Position numbers and translations under genes: made by a program
Notes under the pieces: model-generated
Databases searched by the model: none
Told to the model about the DNA's origin: nothing
Seen by the model: the letters and a program-made list of their open reading frames with translations, nothing else
Source: Schistocephalus solidus
Lineage: Eukaryota > Platyhelminthes > Cestoda > Diphyllobothriidea > Diphyllobothriidae
Direction: 5' to 3'
NCBI GenBank assembly: GCA_017591395.1
Contig: WEDG01003368.1
Location: 1 to 64,000 of the forward strand
DNA length: 64,000 bases
Shown: in pieces, positions 33,256 through 44,700 of the stretch
Position numbering within the stretch: position 1 is the stretch's first letter
How the letters are laid out: each line of letters opens with the position of its first letter

Positions 33256-33525
33256 ATGAAACTTCTCCTGACAGTTTTGATCCTCGCAGTCCTGCTGCAG
33301 ATGACCCTGGCGAAGAAGGAACTTAAGCAGAAGGAGGAGGAGGAGGAGGAGGAGACCGAGAAGGCGGTGAGTGCGAAGGCGGAGGAGGACGGTGCAGTGT
33401 CTCCGGCCTGCGGCGGTTGGTGGGGTGGTCATTGTGACTGCCACCATCACAGATGCTGCTGGCATCGATGTTGCCACCATCATCACCACTGTGGCCACCA
33501 AAACGACTGGGGTTTGGGCTGGTAA
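33256..33525 (+). CDS. Secreted His/Cys/Trp/Gly-rich small protein, gene 2
   Basis: Encodes 89 residues with the same plan as gene 1. The signal peptide is MKLLLTVLILAVLLQMTLA with cleavage before KKE, followed by a longer acidic spacer containing a run of Glu codons (GAG repeats at about 33334-33357). The mature part again starts ACGGWWGGH, with 8 Cys and 11 His including HHHHH, and ends WGLGW. Nucleotide identity with gene 1 is nearly complete over the segment coding GAVSPACGGWWGGHC and drops in the signal peptide and tail, where the changes are mostly His/Arg and Cys/Gly exchanges. The frame could extend upstream to 33112, but that would read through the TATA box. A recent tandem duplicate; both copies are intact, so both are probably expressed. 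Confidence 0.8.
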   Translation: MKLLLTVLILAVLLQMTLAKKELKQKEEEEEEETEKAVSAKAEEDGAVSPACGGWWGGHCDCHHHRCCWHRCCHHHHHCGHQNDWGLGW

Positions 33526-33689
33526 ACGCAGCGTTGACGCTTGGGTAAAGAAATAGGCAAGAGTCGTCCGGGCAAAGTTTCTTCATGGCAACACATGTCT
33601 CAGGGTGTTTTGATAGCGCTGTGATGGCAGTAGTATATGTTAGAAGATCGAATTTCTGAGAGCACAATTTTTAGCATTATATTCTCTTT

Positions 33690-35400
33690 GATTTGCTGAC
33701 ATCTTCACTAGCACAGTGTCTGAATAGTAAAACCTTCCAGAGCAACATGGTACAGCGTTATTGGGTAGGCTCTCAAATGGCCTGGGGACAGCAAAACGCA
33801 TATTTCTATGCTGGCCGAAAAGCGTTCATAGCATTGGCTAAGCATGTATCAAAACCCTTATTACGCACTACTCAGATAAGCGCAGATGCGTCTAGTACAT
33901 TTTAAACAGCTGCCGGATACTCCAACGGTGTTGCCACGTTCGGTACTTGGGGTCTATATGTCCGCTATTGTTGTGTCAGATAGCGGAGAAGAAGTAGCGC
34001 AGTTGTGCCATCGCTATCTGCTCCACTTTTGGGCGCGAAACGCATGTCAGGATTTTGTTCTAATAAGGCAGGCCACATCTTCTTCTATACTGAGGAGTTA
34101 CTTGTCATGCCGGATGGTTAGGCAGCTAACTGTCGTATAATTTTATCAGGCAACCTCCAACACATCAATGCTGTCAGTCAACAGGAGCTGCTTGGCTCCC
34201 AGGACTCTGCTCTGCTGATTAACGTCCTTATGGCTATCATGCCGAATGAGTAACAACGGGGTGACCTCAGTAGTATGATTGCGTAGATGAACTTGTCGCT
34301 ACCTTACTATCTTGCTGTCTGAAATATATTATACCCTATCCATGCCGCGAAATGGACCCGTTGGCATGCTGCATAATAAGTGATGCATTTGGGACCAGAT
34401 TAACACATAGTGACGGCGGGCCTTTAAAATTAAGCCGCAATGTTTTTATGCTCTCTATTCACGTGGAAATCTTCTCATATGTAAATATAGTGGCTTATTT
34501 AACTCATCATATATGTTCGAATAAGAGGGTTACAAATCCGTATTAAATGAGAAAAATAGGCCAAGTTACACACACGACGATAACAGCGTTGTGAAGGAAA
34601 TCAAATCAGACGCTTGCACATAATTTGTACCATTTTATTCTCCCTGATTTTCCGACATCTCTAATGTTGCAGTACCTGAGCAGTGAAACATTCTGGACAT
34701 TAGTGACCCTCCGGAGTTGGTTGGCACAGCGTTATTGGGTAGGTTTTCTGATGAAATGGGAGCCACAAAGCGCACATTTCTGGGCTGGTCGAAAAGCTTT
34801 CAGGAATTTGACAGTCTTAGGTCAAAAGCCCTTTTAACCACCACTCCGAGAAGCGTAGACGCGTCTCGTACCTTTTAGATAGCTGTCGGTGGCTCCAACG
34901 GTGTTGACATATTCAGCAAAAAGGACCTCCAAGGGAAAAAGTAACGCAGTTGTACCATCCATCTCTGCTTTACTACTGGGTGTGAAACGCATGTCAATGT
35001 TATGTTCTGATAAGGCAGGCCACATGTTTATCTATACTAGCTAACTGTCGCAGAATTTCATCTTTTCAGGTAACAGGAGCCAATTTGCTGTCACGTCAAA
35101 GGACTGACGGCGGGGTTGTCTCAGTATTATATTTGCGTATTTGATATTATTGCTCCCTCGACATCTTGCCTACGGATGTATATCTTGTCGTTTACCTACA
35201 TAGGACAGGCAGTGGATGATATTTGCGGCGAGTTCTTGGATGATCGGTGAATGTGAGCCAAAATTAGCACAAGTGCAGTGGCATCATTTGAAATTAAGTC
35301 GCCATTATCTCTGCTCTCCATTCAGATCAAATTTTTCTCACATGAACACCTTTTGGCCCATTTTACCCATTGCATTCTACTCTTACGCCTTTTTAAACTA
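33690..35400. repeat. Decayed tandem duplication downstream of the His/Cys-rich genes
   Basis: About 33690-34545 matches 34640-35400 in the same orientation with heavy divergence. Shared order: CAGCGTTATTGGGTAGG, GCACATTTCT-like followed by GGCTGG.CGAAAAGC, the AAATTAAG.CGCxAT block and CTCTCxATTCA. No conserved ORF between the copies, so it is non-coding or long dead. Confidence 0.65.
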
Positions 35401-38400
35401 ATAAAAATGGGATCAGTTGCGCACGATAGTAACACCGTTTCTAAGGAAGTCAAATCATGCCTACATTTTGGTCATGCCACGCCATGCTTGCATAGTGCTG
35501 ACTTTTTCCTCTGCAGTGCAGCGGGTTCCCAAATGCTCAGGAAACGCCCAGCCGTCACCCGAATGATGTCTTTAACTACATTCTTTGATTCCATTATCCA
35601 CCACGTGTTAAGTAGGTGAAATCCTGTGTACCTGAGCAATTCCCGCATACTTTCCGATGATTGAGTTGCAAACTGAAGACGCAAACAAACTTGGTATACA
35701 CAAAGGCTATTGGCAGCTCGATAAGGTGAATATTTGCCTCAACAAATGCTATAAATGGAACATGCGCTACCAAAACAGTGTAAATCCATAACAGGGTAAA
35801 AACAGTGGTCACGAGGTTGACCTAACGACTGCAGTTAAATTCACACTTCGATAAGTACCCACGGGTTAACAGAATTCAACTGAGGGCCCTTGCCCTACTG
35901 GGGAAAATTATTTTCGATCGAAATGTTTAGCAAAATATATTTTTTTAAAACAATTCCAGAGGTGATTTGGACAGTGTTAAGTAGGAGATGTACATGTAAG
36001 TTTTCGGCGATAGATTTGGAAAATATGATGTGATATACGCATTTAAAAATGCTCCAAAGAACTTGCAAGACACTGGTTGGGTCCAAACGCAAAATCTTGT
36101 TCGTGAGGTCGTTGATGCTGCGCAACCAGTTGCCTCACCCAAACCTACGCAGGCTAGCCTACTTGCGAATTTGATAATAGATTCTGTCGCATATTATCTC
36201 AGGAACTGCAGAACAAAACTTTGATTAAAACCTTCGTATCAGTTAATTTCAAGCTTCAGTATACATTTGGTAATTTCGCTGGGATTAAACAAAATGAATC
36301 TCAGTAGATTTGGATTTTACAAGAGCTAATCCAGCAGTATAAGGAAACTTAAAGAAAAGGATACTTTAAGGTCAAAACAAGGCTGGAGCAGTAACAGGCA
36401 TCGATAGCGGATGGACCGTAAATGCAGCCATTGCCCGAAAACACCACTGCCAAATGTAGCAGTTCAATCTTTCACTGTCATGACGCTTGCTAGTTGGCTT
36501 GCCTGAGTTTGATCTTATCAGGCAAGCTCTTATGCATAAATTATGTCAACTTACGTGGATTGATTACCTCCAAGGACCCTGACCTACCGATTGCCATCTT
36601 TTTTTAACCGAATGACGGACAGTGAAGTGGCGCCAGTATTATGACTTTGCAGTCAACACTGGCGCTCTCTTAGCATCTTGCTGTTTAAAGCATATCATGC
36701 CATTTCTCTACGTAAGCCAGACAGTGGATGTTGGATGCAAGTCACATAAGCAACTTCACCCACTCCCATCAACAATACTTCCACCTCAAACAACTAGCTG
36801 GAAGAGCGAAAAGAGCGCGCGAGAAATGTGAGGTCATTTTACATAATATCCAGGAGTTATAAACAATCGAATGAAATTTCAACGTATTACGACAAGCTAA
36901 TAGTATTGCATATGATGTCGTAATGGCGCCTACTTTATGCGACAGTTACAGTACTCTCACATGCATGAGATTAGACATCTCGCACTGAGAGTGTTTCGTG
37001 CGCAGAGACGGGCTGCTTACTTGTGTCCGTTATCGCCTCCGTTCTCCTTTTCATGGGCAACGGTCATACCTAATCATCCAATTAGGCTAGGTATGTAGAG
37101 AGTGACGTGAGGTTGACGCTGTGCAAGTTTGCCCCACTTTTATTTCCTTGTGAACTTTAATTTAGGAAAAGACTCATATTTTTTAAACTAGAGGATCGCA
37201 CACGATTGCTAGAAGTTGGACTCAAAGTCTATTAAGTACCATTCTCAAAAGCAGAAGTGAAGGGTTAATGGAAAAACAATTAAATTATCACGAAAGCCTT
37301 TCATGACTGAAGGGACATCTGAAAATTGTTTTGTCAATTTAAACGACGCAAGTACAGCTACTCTATTCATCTGATGGCAGCGTAATAATTAGTTTGCGCC
37401 AGTAAAAACAAACTGCGACCTCCTGGAAAATGAATGTTGAACTGCAATGCAGACTAGAGAGTAGCAAGTGCAATCTTCTCCAACAAATTCCATTTCGTTA
37501 GTATCGGCCGGAATACATGGGGCGTGGTTTCCTATAGTGGAGATCGAAAGCTGCGTAGTAGGTGACAAACATTTGGTAAAATGCAAAGTTTACCAATGAC
37601 GTACAGCCTTTGTAAACATCCTTACTTTGCCGGTACTCCTCAAGAAAGTTCAACTGTTACAAGTGACGAGATCCCCACCTACTGCACAGTGTGGGCGCAG
37701 CACCGGAGACTGTCGTAATAATTAAGTTATAATGAAACACACTTGCGCATCATCTACACTCTCCATGTACTGTCTATACTATGCGTAAATACCAAATGTA
37801 GTATATATACTATATTATATATTACTATATACTCTAGATAGTTTGTTCATCCAAGCAGGAAACGAGAGGAGTTAAAGGAAAAGGACAAGGAACTAGATTG
37901 TTTCGGTCAGGTGCCCAAACCGAGTACTGAGGAAAACGTCCGTACAATAAGAACGTAACCGAACTTGTTGAAAGAAACCTGATGAAGTACCAAATCTAAG
38001 TGGCACATAAATCAATGATGACACTGCGAGACCAGCTTGTACACCCTTAGGATAGGGTTGGCTAGTTTGATGAAAACGAAGGGTCTTTAAGGTTCCATAC
38101 GACAGTTTCAATGCAGTGTATTGTAGTCAAACAGGAAAATATGCCTCTGCATGGCTAAATGAACACCAGTTAATAGAAAAGAGACGAGACCACTTGTCAA
38201 AAGTTGTCGTTCCTACACTGGAAACTGGACAAAAGTTTGCATGGGAAAAGACAAGAATTGTTATTTTCTGCCCATCTTAGAAAGGCCGAGAATACTTTGA
38301 GGCCATTAACTCCGATGACTAATGCATTTCTCGGCACATGGCATCGGATGCCACATACAGCAATTTTAAAAAATGAAAAAGGCGCCAGCCAATCTGGACG

Positions 38401-41400
38401 AGAAGTCAGCCTACAGTTGTGGTTTTTTGTCAAACATGACTAAGCAATATCGATTTTTTCCGGCATTTTTTAAATGGTAACCATTCGGCCCAGTTACTGC
38501 ACGTCTGACGACGACCTGGGGATCCAGCATCTAACAGTTACATAATAAAGTTCACAGAGAACTTTTGTTCTTCGAATACCATATACTTTATGAACTGTAC
38601 AATACTATACTATGTATTGAAATACAGGCACTCTCTCTGTATGCTGTCTTTGCTCTGTTGCCCCACTGAGTAAAGATGGACACGATGCAATGACTGAGGA
38701 AATTAAATAGCCAATGTATACGTGTCACCTACGAGCCGGTCTCTACGACACATACTAGGCTATTGTAATGGCGGTTCAGATCCCAAACGAATGACGGTTT
38801 CAGTAAAGAAGCAGTCTGATTATTAGTCCTGAGCGTAGCAGAAATATCCCGTCAGTTGGCAGTCTCCCAGGTCGTGCCAGATTTGAGTGCGTCAGTTGAC
38901 GCCGAGGGTGAGTTCCCAGGCTTACATAAAACGCCAGAATTCATGCGCCATTAGGCGTGAAAATAACGCCATTTTAACATTCTCTACCGAACAAGGACTA
39001 TGCATCCAACTGCAACGGTTGTTATTTTTTTTGTCAATTACTCTAACTTTGACCAGATGATTTCTCCCGAGTTTTTTCAGATAAATAGTAGAGCGTATAC
39101 GGGCCTTATTTTGAGTTACCGGAAGCGGCTCCAGTTTGAATGGTCCATAAGTTGTCTTCCGCTGTCAGTTATTCAAGCCTTTTCGGCAGACTTTAAATGG
39201 GTCGAATGAACCAGCGCGGAAATGAAGTTTAAATGTGCCTGAGATTAACGAGGAGTCGTCTATCACTCCACAGGACATTGCATGAGCCATCAATGCGAAC
39301 AGGCGCAAAAAGCATAAAACTTACTCGAGGATAGTTGTTCGCATAATCCAGCATATAGTTCACCGACATTTTGACAAATTGCGTTTGTCGGGCAGCATCG
39401 ATAGACACCAGAGCATACCGGATGCAGCTGCTCATTACAAAAACAGATCCAATGACTTTTGATTCGAAAACAACTGTGACGGGGAGACACATTATCTACT
39501 GATGATTACATTTTTCGTTAAGTGAAGTGCAAGGTAATTGTGAGGTTCAGTGTCCGTTTCTGAAAAATAATATCTTAGCCTATATTTTGGAAAAATATCA
39601 GAACGGTTTAACGTCCACAAAAGGAATTACAATAATAATCATATGCGAAAGGCTGTGAGCTGCTATCTATTCATTTTGTACACATGTGGTTCCTTAGTAC
39701 ACAGTTTGAGACGGGGTATGCTCATTACTGAGGATAAATCTTATTTGGAAAATGTCTACTTTTGAATTTGTAGTTGGTTTTGAAATCCGATTCAACGTGT
39801 ATTTTTTAGGTTGAAAAAATCTAGTGAAATAAACCAAACCCATTCTTAATTTATGCTGATGAACATTGCTGTAAAAGAGAACTGAAAATGGAATGGTTGA
39901 TATTAATGGGAAAATACCAAACTTTAAACACGAATCTGCCATATCTTTACAGTTTTTATTGTGCATAAATATTGTTCTTTCTTGCTTTTGGAGCAACAGA
40001 ATGTATCTTTTGGTAATAAGTGTTGCGAAAGTGGATTGCTACTCCTATAAGTAGATATTCCAATGTTTTAATTTATGATTACCTGAACGTTGTATTGGTT
40101 TCCATTAGTCATTTGTTTGATTATGTGGTTTTGCGATCTTCACAGCTCAAAGCGACAGATCAAAGACTTATAATTAAAATTTATAAAATTTGGAAATAAT
40201 GGTTGAACACAAGCGCTTACTTTATAAAAAGTAGGGGAATGTCAGTGGTAAAATAATTTCAACTACCAAATTTATCCTTTTAAAACAGAAAAAACCTTTT
40301 TATAGTTTTTTTCTGAACGCACAGAAAATGACAAATGCATTTTTTCTACAGCGTAAATATAGGAAGGAACTTTGCCATCCAACACATGGAATATTGTCAC
40401 GCATATATAATGAAAATGACATTCCACAATTTTCCCCTTTTTCGAAAACCCAAGCATGTGCTCAAAAGCGGATTCGTGAAAGAGGGTACGCGTTTAATGC
40501 AAGTGGTAGGTTTGAGAAAATTTGCAAAAATTTCCTTCTGAGTTCAAACCAATACGTGCCTTTTCTGTCTGATTGAAGAGTTGAAGATTATATATTTTGT
40601 TTTCATAGCATAATTAATTTACTGTAGTGGGCGCCATACAAAAAAGCTAATGTCGGGATACTCGCTTAGTAGACGAAAATGAAAAATAATTTATTCAACT
40701 GTATGGACGCGAACTAAGTTAAGTTGTAATAAAGAAGATCGCAGAGCTTCTTTTAAAAACGAAGAACGAATAACGGAGAGAATAACATGAAAAAGCAGAG
40801 AAGGAAAATTTTTGTGCTAGTTTTCGGTGATTTGTATCATATCTCATTAAACGGTGACGTTTGTTGCCTATGTGAACTTCAATTAGCACTGATAAACGAA
40901 TTTACACATATGATTATTTGTTTGCCTTCAGATTCATCCGAATACTTAAAATAAGTGAGGCGACTGTAGCCATCAACCTTTTTTATCAAATAGAATATAA
41001 AATTGCATGCAACCTGGGCCAAGAGTCCTCTTTGAAATTTTAAACTCCTATGCAGTACAAAGTTCCCGATTTACTTTTCTATGGTGGAGTTTGAGGTGAT
41101 GAAATGGAAGGCATAATATTTTATATTGTTTTTGTTCCAACAATTATTAATGAACCATGCAAACAAAATAATTTAGAACGCTCATTTTATTAATCAGGTT
41201 TCAAAAAATGCAAACATTCACTCATTCTTTTGTTAATAAGGCCTGACTGGAAAGTTCTCCTCATTGGTCTGCTACTGTGAATTTTATATGCACATAAAGA
41301 AGTTTCGGGTTCCTTTATTAATTCCCAAAACTGTTTTATATCCATAAAATTCCCATGGGCGTAGAGGCATTACGCCGCTGAAAGGTTCAGGACAGTTTGA
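35401..41400. other. AT-rich region with no recognisable gene
   Basis: ORFs are about 113 codons or fewer (the longest, at 35278-35619, starts in the preceding repeat) and show no known motif. A dense TA/ATA tract lies at about 37795-37845. No transposase, RT or RNA gene was found. It could hold introns or distal regulatory DNA, but nothing in the sequence shows this. Confidence 0.45.
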
Positions 41401-41409
41401 TGAAAATAA

Positions 41410-41725
41410 CTGTTAACCATATTTGTCATTTCTCCAGGAAAACATAATTGGCAAATTCAAACTGCTCCTAGTTTAATGTGTTGAATATTCACGTCCTGCG
41501 CAAAAAATGCATTTTTTTCCAAAGTTTAGAATATTTTGTTTCCATTCATAAGTCTCTGAGCGTCCAACATAAGGGTAAAAATAACCACTCATCGAATTTG
41601 CCTGGTTTTTTAGGAAAGAACAGCCAGCAAATTCAAACTACTCCTCCCTAAAGGCACACAAAAATCATTTTTCCCTTTGGGTTAGCATAATTTATTTATA
41701 TATGCAAGTTTCCGAATTTTCACAC
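41410..41725. repeat. Diverged tandem repeat, period about 175 bp
   Basis: About 41422-41580 and 41596-41725 share, in order, the pattern GGAAA.AxAxxxxGCAAATTCAAACT.CTCCT, a following AAAAAT.CATTTTT.CC and a TTTATTTATAT/TTTTGTTTCCAT-type tail. No coding capacity. Confidence 0.5.
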
Positions 41726-44700
41726 GCACTATAAATGCGCTCCTAGACAATATTTCTTTCTTTTGCTGCTTTCTATGTGCGTGTTTTTATTCCTTTACAG
41801 GACGCAGCAGGAACATACCGGTTCCAATTGGAGTTAGTGTAAATTACTTACAATCGGTCACTCAACCAACAGCCGTGTGCTTTTTTCCAACAACAGAGCT
41901 AAACGACCAACCAACTGTCGTCCTAATCATGGGTCAGAATATTTTACAACGTGAGTTGATTTCACCGATAGCGCCCTTTTACAGGACTGGTACAATAATG
42001 CCTCCTCGGCATTAAAAATGACACGCGATCACTCAACAAAAAACAGTCGGTTTAAGGAGATATTAATGGACGGGGTTGGGAGATTTTTAAATTTTTTCAT
42101 CCATCCTGCTCACCATCATCCGTCTGCTAGCAAAAAACCAAGTCTTTGGCCCGTAAGGGATAAGCAGTTGACCCCAAGTTTACTAAGTAGTCGCAAGTAA
42201 CAGGTTACTAGTTACGTAGACGGCTAATGGCTTTGACTGCGTTTTAAAAAACTAGGTCCTCATCTTGTCCTTCAACATAAAAACATGCCCTCGCTTTACC
42301 AAAAGCGAACAGACGGTTTCCAGAAAGCAGTTCAGAAGAAACAGATGAGAGGGCTGGAACCAGTTTCGAAGTTTTGAATGCTCACTTGAAGTATTCACCA
42401 TAGTCAGGAGCCCAAAGCGGTAATACAGCCACAAGGCACACTGTATAGATAGGGCACAGTTTTCAGACGAAGAAATGCGCAAGCATACCTTGCGTTTATC
42501 GCTGAGAGGTGAAATGAACCAAAAGGTTGATAATCGGACAGTATTGGAGTATTTACTAGCCATGATTTCACCCCAATTATTGCTTTTTTGGCGTAAAAGT
42601 GACTCGGTGAAAATCCCAGCAAAACGCGAGCCAAATGGCTGAGTAGTCAGCATGCCAAAAATAGACAAAATAAAGGAAATCATAGCAGAGTCACGTAAAC
42701 TAAGATCCCCAAGCGATTACACGATGAGAGATAATTCTTTACGACATCTTGTTTCCTGGCGACTGCATCCTATAAAGATCGTAGTTCTTGAACCTCTACT
42801 TGTCGTTTCCATGTCTGCCTGTAATCATGGGTTTTGGTAAAAATACGAACTTCCATGCCAATTAAATGCTTATACCAGCGATCGCATATAGGCTCTTTCC
42901 AGTGAAGCTGTATAAGAAGTATACGGAGGATCGAATGAGAAGCCATGAAATTGAGTGATATATTTAACCTTTCCCCCTTCGTGCCACCTGATATCGGTTT
43001 ACTTATGTTTCTGTAATTTTATCACCGCATAGGGTACCAAGTAAATTAAGATTTATTTTGATAAGGCTGTGCATGTCAATGGCTCACAGTATGGGCGAAT
43101 CAACTCCTAAAGCCGAACGTGTTCCGATTCCGAGGATTCACGAATGGCATAGAAAAACTCTTGGTTTAATCCCACTGGAAAATGAGATGTGCATGTTGGA
43201 GAGTTAGCTTTCAGTTTAATAGTCCTGCAACATGGAGAAAAAAGCGAGCAGACAGCAGATGACGCCCTTTTGGTCACCGAGGTCTTGATGGCTCATTTAA
43301 AATGCGCAGTTTTAAAAATCAGCTAATGTTATGTGCGCCTTCTCATACATGAACTTTGAATATGCATAAAGATAAATATTTTGCCAATCATTATTTTAAA
43401 GACCTGAAGCTAAATTTACCGGGCACGTACACTGACCAATCAAATTCTGCGAAATAACCGTCGTGTCCATTCTGCATATAAGTTCAATAGATTGCTTATT
43501 TCGTGAAGGTTATCCAAATTGTAAATTACATTTTTGTCATAAGTAATGACTACTTAACTTGGGTTATACTAATAAGAATCATTCATCATACTGGAAATAT
43601 GGTTTAGTCTGGGAAATAATGTTTGGTCCGGACATGACTTTTTAGGATCAGACCCGAAATTTCAATGAACATTTGGGTCGAAGACAATCAACCACTGTGG
43701 AATAACCACGTTATGCCCATTCTACAAACAAGTAGTACTACAAGTAGTGTGAATCTTATATGGCAAATACGTTATACCGTACTTTCGGCATAGGTACTAG
43801 CTAAAAGCCCATGGTTTAGCCTCTCCAGAATTTGCATGAGCCTTTGTCCTTTGGACTACAAAACCCACATCTGGTGAAACATTATTCTCCATATACCATG
43901 AATCTTCTCAAAGTGATTTGTAAGCCGTTACAAATAAAAAATGGTAGATGAAAAAACAAACGAAAACTATTTATCCAATACTACGGCTGCAAAACTACGT
44001 CACCTTTGAGTGTTATCCTCAATGAAAGAGTATCGCTCGGTTTAAAAGTTCTTATTTATGATATTTTGAAGATTCTGACGTGCGTATTTAAGTAGCATCT
44101 TTCTACATAGAAAATATGCCGTGCATAATTTTATGTGCCTAGCAAAAATGCAACGGTTCATCAGTGGCGAAATTAACTCGCAGTTGAAAAGGGGATATCA
44201 GCATGCAACATATAAAGAACTGTGAATGTTAACTAACTATAACAAAGTCCAGTTAAGCAGATTTTTAGTTGTTTACGGAGGTTCATTTTCTTCGTATTGT
44301 TTAAGCAGGTTTGAAACCCAGATTGAGGTCAAGGGAGGTCATTTTGACTAATGCACCCTATCTTTTAGTCAAGTGCACGAAAATGCCAGATTGTATTGTT
44401 TTTCATCTAAAAGCATTGGGCCTGAAGGACCAGAGACAAGGTGCGGATACTTTTCACTTTTCGACGGTTCCGTCTTCCACGTGTTTGAAAAACCGTCGTA
44501 TGCCCTGGCATCCCTACTCTATTATCTTCCTGAAAGTTTCTTTGTGCTAAGATCGCATTGCACTCTGCTCACAATATTTATCAGCCCCAGATATCTATAA
44601 AACGTTGACCTGCATGTTTGATCCGTATGTTGAGTGCTTCAGCTGTTTACGCAGAAGTCAGTGCTCTTAATGAAATCTTCCTGAACGGTAATAGTTTATT

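Noticed and set aside
42252..42683. 143-codon minus-strand ORF as a gene
   Set aside because: No recognisable domain, atypical composition for a soluble protein and an overlapping competing frame (42404-42634); left as unassigned.
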